This document shows, piece after piece, positions 16,488 to 25,676 of a DNA stretch of 40,950 nucleotides (positions are counted from its first letter, which is position 1; every line of letters starts with the position of its first letter). Origin of the DNA: UMGS172 sp045592985 (GTDB lineage: Bacteria > Bacillota > Clostridia > Oscillospirales > Acutalibacteraceae); NCBI GenBank assembly GCA_045592985.1, contig JAZNVU010000043.1, forward strand, positions 1 through 40,950, written 5' to 3'. The notes under the pieces are model-generated. The model saw only the letters and a program-made list of their open reading frames with translations. It was not told the DNA's origin and made no database searches. Made by a program: the position numbers and the translations under genes.

Positions 16488-16531
16488 GTTGTCAAAAGGC
16501 TTTTTTTAGATAAAATCAGGAGGTTTAAAAT

Positions 16532-17026
16532 ATGAAAAAAGTAGCAGTTATTATGGGAAGTGACAGTGACCTTCCGGTAGTTGAGAAAGCGATTAATACT
16601 CTCAAAGAGTATGGTGTACCTTGTGAAGTACATGTTTTTTCGGCACACAGAACACCCGATGAGGCAGCCGAGTTTGCCTCTAACGCCAGAGTCAACGGCT
16701 TTGGTGCCATAATTGCCGCAGCAGGCATGGCGGCACACCTTGCAGGCGCTTTGGCCGCAAGAACAACCTTGCCGGTTGTAGGTATCCCTGTAAAATCAAC
16801 CAACCTTGACGGTATGGATGCTTTGCTTTCCACCGTTCAGATGCCTTCGGGTATTCCTGTTGCCACCGTTGCTATTAACGGTGCTGTGAATGCTGCTCTT
16901 CTTTGCATACAGATGCTTGCTATTACCGATGCCGAACTTGCCCGGAAGTTAGACAACGCACGTGCTGACGGTGCCAAGAAAGTTCTCGAAAAAAATAAAG
17001 CAGTAGAAGAAAAATTTAACGGCTGA
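16532..17026 (+). CDS. purE: N5-carboxyaminoimidazole ribonucleotide mutase
   Basis: PurE rearranges N5-CAIR to CAIR in purine synthesis. This is the 164-aa class I form: the N-terminal VAVIMGSDSDLPV binds phosphate, SAHRTPD (37-43) carries the catalytic histidine, and the Gly/Ala-rich AAAGMAAHLAGALAARTTLP follows. AGGAGG lies 10 nt before the ATG. It is the first gene after the ZTP riboswitch. Class I enzymes normally work with PurK, which is not in this window. Confidence 0.97.
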   Translation: MKKVAVIMGSDSDLPVVEKAINTLKEYGVPCEVHVFSAHRTPDEAAEFASNARVNGFGAIIAAAGMAAHLAGALAARTTLPVVGIPVKSTNLDGMDALLSTVQMPSGIPVATVAINGAVNAALLCIQMLAITDAELARKLDNARADGAKKVLEKNKAVEEKFNG

Positions 17027-17054
17027 GCCGTAGAAATATTAAGGAGCAAAAATT

Positions 17055-18101
17055 ATGAAAAATTCTAAGTCCGAGTCCTATGCCGCAGCCGGTGTTGATA
17101 TTACCGCCGGTTACAAATCGGTTGAACTTATGAAAAAACACATAGCCCGTACTAAGAACGCAGGTTGCCTTGATGACGTTGGCGGTTTTGGCGGTTGCTT
17201 TGGTCTTGACATTAAAGGCATGGAAGAGCCTGTTCTAGTTTCGGGTACCGACGGTTGCGGTACCAAGGTTAAAATGGCAATTCTTATGGACAAGCATGAC
17301 ACAATCGGTATTGATGCCGTTGCAATGTGTGTAAACGATATTATCTGTTGCGGTGCAAAACCGCTTTACTTCCTTGACTATATCGCTTGCGGTAAGAACT
17401 ACCCCGAAAAGATTGCCGAAATCGTCGGCGGTGTTGCCGAGGGCTGTGTTCAGTCGGGTGCTGCTCTTATCGGTGGCGAAACTGCTGAGCATCCTGGGTT
17501 GATGCCGGTTGAAGATTATGACCTTGCAGGTTTTGCTGTTGGCGTTGTTGATAAGAAGAAAATTCTTGACAACTCTAAAATGGAAGAAGGCGACGTTGTT
17601 ATAGCACTTCCGTCTACCGGTGTTCATTCCAATGGTTTCTCACTTGTAAGAAAGGTTTTTGATATTGATAATAACCCTGCTTCTTTGTACGAGCCTTGCG
17701 AGGCTTTGGGTGGTAAGTCGATTGCCGAAACCTTGCTTACTCCTACAAGAATTTATGTAAAACCTGTTCTTGCTTTGCTCGAAAAGGTCAACGTTAAGGG
17801 TATTTCTCATATCACCGGCGGCGGTTTCTATGAGAACATTCCGCGTTCTATTCCTAAGGGTCTTTCGGCTAAGATTACTAAGAGTGCCGTTAAGGTTCTT
17901 CCTATTTTCGACCTTATAGCAAAGACCGGTAATGTTCCCGAAAGAGATATGTACAACACCTACAACATGGGTGTTGGTATGAGCATCGTTGTTCCTGCAA
18001 CAAAGGTTGACAAGGCTTTAGAAGTTCTTAAAGCCAACGGCGAAGATGCTTATGTAATCGGTGAAATCATTAAGGGTGACGAAGGTGTGGTGTTCTGCTG
18101 A
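17055..18101 (+). CDS. purM: Phosphoribosylformylglycinamidine cyclo-ligase (AIR synthetase)
   Basis: PurM closes the imidazole ring, converting FGAM to AIR with ATP. The 348-aa protein has the family length. Signatures include the N-terminal YAAAGVDITAGYKSVELMK, LVSGTDGCGTKVKMA (ATP/phosphate loop), GIDAVAMCVNDIICCGA, GLMPVEDYDLAGFAVG and GISHITGGGFYENIPRSIP. AAGGAG precedes the ATG. Its TGA stop shares one base with the purN ATG, so the two are translationally coupled. Confidence 0.98.
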   Translation: MKNSKSESYAAAGVDITAGYKSVELMKKHIARTKNAGCLDDVGGFGGCFGLDIKGMEEPVLVSGTDGCGTKVKMAILMDKHDTIGIDAVAMCVNDIICCGAKPLYFLDYIACGKNYPEKIAEIVGGVAEGCVQSGAALIGGETAEHPGLMPVEDYDLAGFAVGVVDKKKILDNSKMEEGDVVIALPSTGVHSNGFSLVRKVFDIDNNPASLYEPCEALGGKSIAETLLTPTRIYVKPVLALLEKVNVKGISHITGGGFYENIPRSIPKGLSAKITKSAVKVLPIFDLIAKTGNVPERDMYNTYNMGVGMSIVVPATKVDKALEVLKANGEDAYVIGEIIKGDEGVVFC

Positions 18102-18733
18102 TGGCACAAAAAAACATTTGTGTTTTAGTGTCGGGTGGCGGTACCAATCTTCAGGCTCTTATTGATGCTGAAAAAAGAGGAGAATTGGGAGCAGGTAAAA
18201 TCACCTGCGTTATCTCCTCAAAGGCTGACGCTTATGCTTTGGAAAGAGCAAAGAATAACGGTATTAAAACCCGAACGCTTATAAGAAAAGAATACTCCGA
18301 CATTGCGGATTACAGTAAGGCAATGCGCGATATTCTTTTAGAACAAAAAGCCGATTTGATAGTTTATGCAGGCTTCATGACTATTCTTGATGAAAATGTT
18401 TGCGACACATTCCAAAACAAGATGATAAACGTTCATCCTGCACTTATTCCTTCGTTTTGCGGAAAAGGTTTTTACGGCCTTCATGTTCACGAGGAGGCTC
18501 TTAAAAAGGGCGTTAAGGTTTCGGGTGCAACGGTGCATTTTGTGACCGCCGAGTGTGATGCGGGTCCCATAATATTGCAAAAGGCTGTAGAAGTTAAAAC
18601 GGGTGACACCCCTGAAACATTGCAAAGACGCATTATGGAAGAGGCAGAATGGAAGATACTGCCCAAAGCGGTAAAACTTTTCTGTGACGGAAAAATCACC
18701 GTAAAAGACGGTGTAACTATAATTGAGGACTGA
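18101..18733 (+). CDS. purN: Phosphoribosylglycinamide formyltransferase (GAR transformylase)
   Basis: PurN transfers the formyl group of 10-formyl-THF to GAR. The 210-aa protein has the N-terminal GGGTNLQALIDA loop and the catalytic NVHPALIPSF segment (Asn-His), followed by GVKVSGATVHFV and the Asp of ECDAGPII, completing the Asn-His-Asp set. It overlaps purM by one base (TGATG). It depends on the folate pool that Fhs, encoded at the end of the operon, helps fill. Confidence 0.97.
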   Translation: MAQKNICVLVSGGGTNLQALIDAEKRGELGAGKITCVISSKADAYALERAKNNGIKTRTLIRKEYSDIADYSKAMRDILLEQKADLIVYAGFMTILDENVCDTFQNKMINVHPALIPSFCGKGFYGLHVHEEALKKGVKVSGATVHFVTAECDAGPIILQKAVEVKTGDTPETLQRRIMEEAEWKILPKAVKLFCDGKITVKDGVTIIED

Positions 18734-18746
18734 AAGGAAGATAAAA

Positions 18747-19463
18747 ATGGAAGTTAAGACTATTGTAGATGAATTAAAATCTCTTGCTTATCACGGAAGA
18801 GGAATTATGATTGGCAAATCTGCCGACGGTAAAAAGGCTGTTACCGCTTACTTTATCATGGGCAGAAGTGAAAACAGCCGTAATCGTATCTTTGTAGAAG
18901 ACGGTGAGGGCATTAGAACTCAGGCTTTTGACGAAAGCAAAATGGTGGACCCGCATCTTATCATTTATGCACCTGTAAGAGTGCTTGGTAATAAAACAAT
19001 AGTTACCAACGGTGACCAAACCGATACGATTTATGAACTTATGGACAGGCAGATGACCTTTGAACAGGCACTCCGCACTCGTGAGTTTGAGGACGATGCT
19101 CCTAACTTCACTCCCAGAATTTCGGGTATCATTCGTCTTGAAAAGGACGGCATGAACTATGCTTTCTCGATTCTTAAATCGGCTGACGGTGATGGTTCTT
19201 CCTGCCAGAGATATACATACGCTTATTCTAATCCTTTAGCCGGTAAGGCAAAATTTATTCACACCTATAAGTGCGACGGCAATCCGCTTCCTTCGTTTGA
19301 AGGTGAGCCCAAAACTTTGGAATTGCCCGATATGGATATTGATTCTTTTACCGAACTTTTGTGGAAAAACCTCAATGAGGACAACAAGGTTTCACTTTTT
19401 GTAAGATATATTGATATCGAGACAGGCAAATACGAGTCGAGAATTGTTAATAAAAACAAATAA
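18747..19463 (+). CDS. purO: PurO-type IMP cyclohydrolase
   Basis: A 238-aa protein of the archaeal-type IMP cyclohydrolase family (PurO), which closes FAICAR to IMP, the last step of the pathway. Family features visible are YHGRGIMIGKSADGKKAVTA near the N terminus, YFIMGRSENSRNRIF, and the acidic central stretch. The ATG at 18747 is supported by AAAGGAAG 6 nt upstream; an upstream in-frame TTG at 18723 lies inside purN. The gene directly precedes a stand-alone AICAR transformylase that lacks a cyclohydrolase domain, so the two replace bifunctional PurH. Confidence 0.9.
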   Translation: MEVKTIVDELKSLAYHGRGIMIGKSADGKKAVTAYFIMGRSENSRNRIFVEDGEGIRTQAFDESKMVDPHLIIYAPVRVLGNKTIVTNGDQTDTIYELMDRQMTFEQALRTREFEDDAPNFTPRISGIIRLEKDGMNYAFSILKSADGDGSSCQRYTYAYSNPLAGKAKFIHTYKCDGNPLPSFEGEPKTLELPDMDIDSFTELLWKNLNEDNKVSLFVRYIDIETGKYESRIVNKNK

Positions 19464-19478
19464 TAGGGAGAATGAAAA

Positions 19479-20663
19479 ATGAAAGAGTTTGAACTTAAAT
19501 ACGGTTGTAACCCCAATCAAAAGCCCTCTAAAATCTATATGCATGACGGAAGTGAACTTCCTATTGAAATTCTTAACGGCCGTCCCGGTTATATCAACTT
19601 CCTCGATGCTTTTAACTCTTGGCAGCTTGTAAAGGAACTTAAAGAGGCTTTAGGTATGCCTGCAGTTACTTCCTTTAAGCACGTAAGTCCTACCTCGGCT
19701 GCTATTGGTTTGCCTTTAAGTGATAAACTTAAAAAGGCTTGCTTTGTTGACGATATCGAAGGTCTTGACGAGTCGCCTTTGGCTTGTGCATACGCAAGAG
19801 CAAGAGGTACCGACCGCATGTGTTCTTTTGGTGACTGGGTAGCACTCTCAGACGTTTGCGACGTTACCACAGCACTTATGATTAAGCGTGAGGTTTCCGA
19901 CGGTGTTATTGCTCCCGGTTATGAGCCTGAGGCATTGGAAATTCTTAAGTCTAAGAGAAAGGGCAGTTACAATATCGTTAAAATCGACCCTGATTACGTT
20001 CCCGACGAGGCTGAGCGCAAGCAGGTTTACGGTATCACCTTTGAGCAGGGAAGATACAACTTTAAGATTAATAAAGAACTTCTTTCAAACGTTGTTACCG
20101 CTAAAAAGGATATGCCTGAAAGTGCTATCCGCGACCTTATCATTTCGCTTATTACTCTTAAATACACTCAGTCTAACTCGGTTTGCTTTGCAGTAGACGG
20201 TCAGGCAATCGGTGTCGGAGCAGGTCAGCAATCACGCGTTCATTGTACACGTTTGGCAGGCGGTAAGGCAGATACTTGGTTCCTTCGTCAGCACGACAAG
20301 GTTTTGAATTTGCCTTTTAAGGATACGTTGGGTAGACCTGACCGTGACAATGTAATCGACGGTTATATTAACCAGAATGAAGAGGATGTTTGTGCCGACG
20401 GTAACTGGCAGAAATACTTTACCGAGCAACCCCAAGTTTTCACCCGTGAAGAGCAGAGAGCATATCTCGATACTATCAGCGGTGTAGCGCTTGGCTCCGA
20501 TGCTTTCTTCCCATTTGACGATAATATCGAGCGTGCTAAGAAGAGTGGTGTAAGTTACATAGCAGAACCGGGTGGCAGTATTCGTGACGACGTTGTTATT
20601 GAGTGCTGCAACAAGTACGGTATGGCAATGGCATTTACCGGTATGAGATTGTTCCACCACTAA
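19479..20663 (+). CDS. purH: AICAR formyltransferase, stand-alone (PurH C-terminal domain type)
   Basis: This enzyme formylates AICAR with 10-formyl-THF. The 394-aa protein aligns by eye only with the transformylase half of PurH. It begins at LKYGCNPNQKPSKIY and has SFKHVSPTSAAIG with the Lys-His catalytic pair, QSNSVCFAVDGQAIGVGAGQQSRVHCTRLAG, and the ending DDVVIECCNKYGMAMAFTGMR (read in two parts). The N-terminal IMP cyclohydrolase domain of ordinary PurH (about 190 aa) is absent; PurO upstream supplies that activity. AGGGAG precedes the ATG. Its substrate, AICAR/ZMP, is the ligand type sensed by the riboswitch. Confidence 0.95.
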   Translation: MKEFELKYGCNPNQKPSKIYMHDGSELPIEILNGRPGYINFLDAFNSWQLVKELKEALGMPAVTSFKHVSPTSAAIGLPLSDKLKKACFVDDIEGLDESPLACAYARARGTDRMCSFGDWVALSDVCDVTTALMIKREVSDGVIAPGYEPEALEILKSKRKGSYNIVKIDPDYVPDEAERKQVYGITFEQGRYNFKINKELLSNVVTAKKDMPESAIRDLIISLITLKYTQSNSVCFAVDGQAIGVGAGQQSRVHCTRLAGGKADTWFLRQHDKVLNLPFKDTLGRPDRDNVIDGYINQNEEDVCADGNWQKYFTEQPQVFTREEQRAYLDTISGVALGSDAFFPFDDNIERAKKSGVSYIAEPGGSIRDDVVIECCNKYGMAMAFTGMRLFHH

Positions 20664-20681
20664 TCCTAAAAGGAGAAACAA

Positions 20682-21953
20682 ATGAAAGTTATGGTAGTAG
20701 GCGGTGGTGGTCGTGAACATACCATCATTCGCAAATTAAAGGAAAACAAAGAAATAACCGAACTTTTTGCCGTTCCCGGTAACGGTGGTATGGCTGAAGA
20801 TGCAACGCTTGTACCTATTGGTGCAAAAGATATTGACGCTATCGTTGATTTTGCCGTAAAGACAGGCATTGATTTTGCAGTTGTAGCACCCGATGACCCT
20901 CTTGTTTTGGGCTGTGTTGATGCCCTTAATAAGGTTGGTATAAAGTGCTTTGGCCCTGATAAAAAGGCGGCTATTATTGAGGGAAGTAAGGTTTTCTCTA
21001 AAAACCTTATGAAAAAATATAATATTCCAACTGCCGAGTACGAAACCTTTACCGATATGGATTCTGCATTAAAATATGTTGAAACTTGCAAGATCCCCGT
21101 GGTTATTAAGGCTGACGGTTTGGCTCTTGGCAAAGGTGTTGTTATAGCCGAATCGTTGGACGAGGCTAAAGATGCCATCCGTTCTATGATGGAGGACAAG
21201 ATTTTTGGTGACAGTGGCAACAACCTTGTTATAGAAGAATTTTTAACAGGCCCAGAAGTTTCTGTTTTGGCATTTACCGACGGTAAAACTGTTAAACCTA
21301 TGGTTTCTTCAATGGACCACAAACGTGCGTTGGATAACGATAAAGGTCTTAACACTGGAGGCATGGGAACTATTGCTCCTAACCCTTATTACACTAAATC
21401 AATTGCCGAAGAGTGTATGAAAACCATTTTTATTCCTACTATTGAGGCTATGAATAGTGAGGGTAGAACTTTTAAGGGTTGCCTTTATTTTGGACTTATG
21501 TTGACTCCCGACGGTCCTAAGGTTATCGAGTATAACTGCCGTTTTGGTGACCCCGAAACCCAGGTTGTGCTTCCTCTTTTAGAGAGCGACCTTTTAACCG
21601 TTATGATGGCAACTGCTGACGAAAAGTTAAGCGAAACCGAGGTCAAGTTTGCAGACAAATCGGCTTGCTGTGTTGTTATGGCTTCAAACGGTTATCCCCA
21701 AAGTTACGAAACAGGGTTCCCGATGACCATCCCCGAAAAACTGCCCCATAATGCAGAAGTTTTTGTGGCTGGTGCAAAACTCGAGGACGGAAAGCTGCTT
21801 ACTGCAGGCGGACGTGTTTTGGGCGTAACAGCAGTAGCCGACGACCTTAAAACGGCTGTTGATTATGCTTATGACGCAGTTAAAGAGGTTAAATTCCAAA
21901 ACGCCCGCTGCAGAAGTGACATAGGTCAACGTGCGTTAGCGGCACTTAAGTAA
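20682..21953 (+). CDS. purD: Phosphoribosylamine-glycine ligase (GAR synthetase)
   Basis: PurD joins glycine to phosphoribosylamine using ATP. The 423-aa ATP-grasp protein has the N-terminal MVVGGGGREHTIIRKLK, the ATP-grasp lysine segment PVVIKADGLALGKGVVIAES and LNTGGMGTIAPNPYY, and the metal-binding end VIEYNCRFGDPETQVVLP, all diagnostic. AAAGGAG precedes the ATG. It is in the same operon as its neighbours, 18 nt after the AICAR transformylase. Confidence 0.98.
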   Translation: MKVMVVGGGGREHTIIRKLKENKEITELFAVPGNGGMAEDATLVPIGAKDIDAIVDFAVKTGIDFAVVAPDDPLVLGCVDALNKVGIKCFGPDKKAAIIEGSKVFSKNLMKKYNIPTAEYETFTDMDSALKYVETCKIPVVIKADGLALGKGVVIAESLDEAKDAIRSMMEDKIFGDSGNNLVIEEFLTGPEVSVLAFTDGKTVKPMVSSMDHKRALDNDKGLNTGGMGTIAPNPYYTKSIAEECMKTIFIPTIEAMNSEGRTFKGCLYFGLMLTPDGPKVIEYNCRFGDPETQVVLPLLESDLLTVMMATADEKLSETEVKFADKSACCVVMASNGYPQSYETGFPMTIPEKLPHNAEVFVAGAKLEDGKLLTAGGRVLGVTAVADDLKTAVDYAYDAVKEVKFQNARCRSDIGQRALAALK

Positions 21954-21971
21954 ACGGATAGGAGAATATAA

Positions 21972-24900
21972 ATGGTATATAGAATTTTCGTCGAGAAAAG
22001 ACCCGGACTTACCCACGAAGCCGATGCTTTGGCACGTGATATCCGCGATTTTCTCGGAATCAAAGCCCTTAAGAATCTTAGAGTTATCAACCGTTACGAC
22101 GTTGAAAATATAACTAAGGAATTGTTTGATTACACCTGCGGCACCGTTTTTTCGGAACCACAACTTGATACCGTTAGCAGTGAAATCTCTACCGACGGTT
22201 ATAAATTTTTTGCTGTAGAGGCATTGCCCGGTCAGTTTGACCAGCGTGCCGACTCGGCTTCGCAGTGTATTCAATTGATTTCTTGCGGTGACCGTCCCGA
22301 CGTTAAAACTGCAAAGGTTTATTTAATGGAAGGCGCAATAACCGACGAGGAAATCGAAAAAATCAAGAAGTATGTTATTAACCCTGTCGAATCCCGCGAG
22401 GCTTCGATGGAAAAACCCGAAACCCTTAAAATCAAGCACGATATTCCCACAACGGTTGACACTATTGACGGATTTATCGACCTTGACGAGCAGGGTATAG
22501 GCGAAATGGTCAAAAAACTCGGTCTTGCTATGGATAACGATGACCTCCGTTTCTGCCGTGACTATTTCCGCACCGAAAAGCGCAATCCTACAATCACCGA
22601 AATTCGCATGATTGATACATATTGGTCTGACCATTGCCGTCATACCACCTTCCTCACCACTATCGACAGTGTTAAGTTTGAGGACGAACTTTTGCAGTCG
22701 GCTTACGACGAGTATATCGACGCAAGAAAAGAAATCGACCGTACAAAACCCATTAATCTTATGGATATTGCCTGCATCGGCACCCGTCTCCTTAAAAAGA
22801 GAGGTTTGTTGCCGAAGTTAGACGAGTCAGAGGAAATAAATGCTTGTACAGTAAAGATTCAGATTGATACAGAAGAGGGCAAAGAAGATTGGTTGCTTCT
22901 CTTTAAGAACGAAACCCATAACCATCCTACCGAAATCGAGCCGTTTGGCGGTGCCGCTACTTGTATCGGCGGTGCCATTCGCGACCCGTTGTCGGGACGT
23001 TCTTATGTTTATGCCGCAATGCGTGTTACCGGTGCGGCTGACCCGTTAAAGCCTCTTAATGAGACTATGCCGGGCAAATTACCCCAGAAAAAGATTGTTA
23101 CAACTGCTGCCGCAGGTTATTCTTCCTACGGTAACCAGATTGGTCTTGCAACCGGTCAGGTTGACGAAATTTATCATCCCGGTTATGCCGCAAAGCGTCT
23201 TGAAATCGGCGCTGTAATTGCTGCAGCACCGGCTAAAAACGTTCGTCGCGAAGTTCCTGCACCCGGTGATATCATTATTCTTCTTGGTGGCAGAACCGGT
23301 CGTGACGGTTGTGGCGGGGCTACCGGTTCTTCCAAATCGCACACTTTAAGTTCAATTGAAACCTGCGGTTCCGAAGTACAGAAGGGTAACGCTCCCGAAG
23401 AAAGAAAACTCCAGCGTCTTTTCAGAAACGAAGAGGCTTCTCGCCTTATTAAACGTTGTAACGACTTTGGTGCAGGCGGTGTATCGGTTGCTATCGGTGA
23501 ACTTGCCGACGGTCTTACCATTGACCTTAACGCAGTACCTAAGAAGTACGAAGGTCTTGACGGCACCGAAATTGCTATTTCCGAGTCGCAGGAAAGAATG
23601 GCTGTTGTTGTTGAACCTAAAGATGTTGCACGTTTTAAAGAACTTGCCGCATCCGAAAACCTTGAGGCTACCGTTGTTGCCGAGGTTCAGGCAGAACCCA
23701 GACTTAAAATGCATTGGAACGGTGTGACTATCGTTGATTTGTCGCGTGAGTTCCTTAACTCCAACGGTGCTGAAAAGCACATTGATATTACTCCTGCTGC
23801 CGCAGTTGCGCCCGAAAAGGAAATTCCTGCTAACTTTACCGACGGTATGAAAGCATTGGCAGGTGATCTTAACATTTGTTCTAAACGTGGTCTTAGTGAG
23901 CGTTTTGACTCCACCATCGGCGCAGGCACTGTTCTTATGCCGTTTGGCGGTAAGCATCAGATGACTCCTATTCAGGCAATGGTTAATAAAATCTCGGTTG
24001 AGAAAAAGCATACCGACGACTGCTCGCTCATGGCTTGGGGCTACAATCCCTTTATTATGGAAAAGAGCCCGTATCATGGCGCTTATCTCGCAGTTTGCGA
24101 ATCTATCTGTAAACTTATTGCCGCAGGCGGTTCGTTTGAAGATGTTTATCTCACTTTCCAGGAATATTTTGAGAAACCCATGCAGGACGGCAAACGTTGG
24201 GGCAAACCTTTGGCTGCTTTGCTTGGTGCGTTCAAGGCTCAGAAAGAATTTGGCGTTGCATCTATCGGCGGTAAAGACTCTATGAGCGGTACTTTTGAGA
24301 AACTTGATGTTCCTCCGACCCTCGTTTCCTTTGCCGTAACTACCGATAAGGTACAGAACATTGTATCTCCCGAATTTAAAAAGGCAGGCAATAAGGTGGT
24401 TCTTATTGCTCCCGAATATGACGCAAACGGTCTCCCTGTAACCGATTCGCTCAAAAAGGTATTCGACAAGGTTACCGCACTTTTGCGTTCGGGCAAAGCA
24501 GTTGCTTGCTATACCCCCGGAATGGGCGGTATTGCCGAGGCAGTACTTAAAATGTGCGTTGGTAACGGACTTGGCTTTAAATTTAGCAACGAAATGTGCA
24601 TTAAAGGTATTTTCGACTACTGCTATTGCGGTTTCTTGCTTGAAGTTACCGAAGATGCTGATGCCGACTATTGTGTAGGTACTGTTACCGACGACGGAAA
24701 GATTACACTTGGTGCTGAGAGTCTGGAACTTGCCGAACTTCAAAAGATTTACGAGGATAAGTTAGAGCCTGTTTACTCCTGCAACATCGAGCAGAAACAG
24801 GATAACATTAAAGAGTTCTCGTACTCTGCTTCTTCTTATCCTGCACCTGCTGTTAAGTGTGCTAAACCCAAGGTTATTATCCCTGTATTCCCCGGCACTA

Positions 24901-25661
24901 ACTGTGAATTTGATAGTGCCAAAGTTTTTGCCGATGCCGGTGCCAACCCCGAAATTATTGTTATTAATAACCTTTCTTCCGACGGTATCAGTCGCTCGGC
25001 TGAAACCATTGCAAAGGCAATAAAGGATGCTCAGATTGTATTCCTTCCCGGTGGTTTCTCGGGCGGTGACGAACCCGACGGTTCGGGCAAATTCATTACT
25101 GCATTCTTCCGTAACGCTATTATAAGAGAGCAGGTTACCGATTTGCTCGAAAACAGAGACGGTCTCATGGCAGGTATCTGTAACGGATTCCAGGCACTCA
25201 TAAAACTTGGTCTTGTACCTTACGGTAAAATCATCGACACCGATGAAAACTGCCCGACTCTTACATTTAATACCATAGGTCGCCATCAGTCGAGGATTGT
25301 CAGAACAAGAATTGCATCCAACAAATCTCCCTGGCTTTCGGCAACTAATGTTGGTGACGTATATAATGTACCGATTTCTCACGGTGAAGGCCGTTTCTTA
25401 GGTTCCGAAGACCTTATAATGAAACTTGCCGAAAACGGTCAGATTGCTACTCAGTATGTTGACTTAGACGGCAAGGCTACTGCAGATATCCGCTTTAACC
25501 CCAACAACTCTGCATTCGCCATCGAGGGTATTACTTCACCCGATGGCCGTGTATTCGGTAAAATGGGTCATAGTGAGCGTATCGGCAACGGTCTTTACAA
25601 GAACGTCCCTGGTAACTTTGACATACAGATGTTTAAGTCTGCTGTTAAATATTTTAAATAA
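21972..25661 (+). CDS. purL: FGAM synthase, single-chain (PurS-PurL-PurQ fusion type)
   Basis: This enzyme converts FGAR to FGAM using glutamine and ATP. At 1229 aa it is the single-chain form. A PurS-like N-terminal region (about 1-85) is followed by two AIR-synthase-like halves (FKNETHNHPTEIEPFGGAAT at about 310-330 and SIGGKDSMSGTFE in the second half) and a C-terminal class I glutamine amidotransferase domain that begins near PVFPGTNCEFD. The amidotransferase has the nucleophile Cys in LMAGICNGFQALI and the His-Glu ending (PISHGEGRF). GGAG precedes the ATG. Bacillus instead uses separate PurS, PurL and PurQ. It is the largest gene of the operon. Confidence 0.97.
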   Translation: MVYRIFVEKRPGLTHEADALARDIRDFLGIKALKNLRVINRYDVENITKELFDYTCGTVFSEPQLDTVSSEISTDGYKFFAVEALPGQFDQRADSASQCIQLISCGDRPDVKTAKVYLMEGAITDEEIEKIKKYVINPVESREASMEKPETLKIKHDIPTTVDTIDGFIDLDEQGIGEMVKKLGLAMDNDDLRFCRDYFRTEKRNPTITEIRMIDTYWSDHCRHTTFLTTIDSVKFEDELLQSAYDEYIDARKEIDRTKPINLMDIACIGTRLLKKRGLLPKLDESEEINACTVKIQIDTEEGKEDWLLLFKNETHNHPTEIEPFGGAATCIGGAIRDPLSGRSYVYAAMRVTGAADPLKPLNETMPGKLPQKKIVTTAAAGYSSYGNQIGLATGQVDEIYHPGYAAKRLEIGAVIAAAPAKNVRREVPAPGDIIILLGGRTGRDGCGGATGSSKSHTLSSIETCGSEVQKGNAPEERKLQRLFRNEEASRLIKRCNDFGAGGVSVAIGELADGLTIDLNAVPKKYEGLDGTEIAISESQERMAVVVEPKDVARFKELAASENLEATVVAEVQAEPRLKMHWNGVTIVDLSREFLNSNGAEKHIDITPAAAVAPEKEIPANFTDGMKALAGDLNICSKRGLSERFDSTIGAGTVLMPFGGKHQMTPIQAMVNKISVEKKHTDDCSLMAWGYNPFIMEKSPYHGAYLAVCESICKLIAAGGSFEDVYLTFQEYFEKPMQDGKRWGKPLAALLGAFKAQKEFGVASIGGKDSMSGTFEKLDVPPTLVSFAVTTDKVQNIVSPEFKKAGNKVVLIAPEYDANGLPVTDSLKKVFDKVTALLRSGKAVACYTPGMGGIAEAVLKMCVGNGLGFKFSNEMCIKGIFDYCYCGFLLEVTEDADADYCVGTVTDDGKITLGAESLELAELQKIYEDKLEPVYSCNIEQKQDNIKEFSYSASSYPAPAVKCAKPKVIIPVFPGTNCEFDSAKVFADAGANPEIIVINNLSSDGISRSAETIAKAIKDAQIVFLPGGFSGGDEPDGSGKFITAFFRNAIIREQVTDLLENRDGLMAGICNGFQALIKLGLVPYGKIIDTDENCPTLTFNTIGRHQSRIVRTRIASNKSPWLSATNVGDVYNVPISHGEGRFLGSEDLIMKLAENGQIATQYVDLDGKATADIRFNPNNSAFAIEGITSPDGRVFGKMGHSERIGNGLYKNVPGNFDIQMFKSAVKYFK

Positions 25662-25676
25662 TCGGAGGAAAATATT

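Noticed and set aside
23352..24743. 463-codon open frame on the minus strand inside purL
   Set aside because: It is a mirror of the codon bias of purL, whose motifs are continuous through this region on the plus strand. It has no ribosome site of its own and no recognisable domain.
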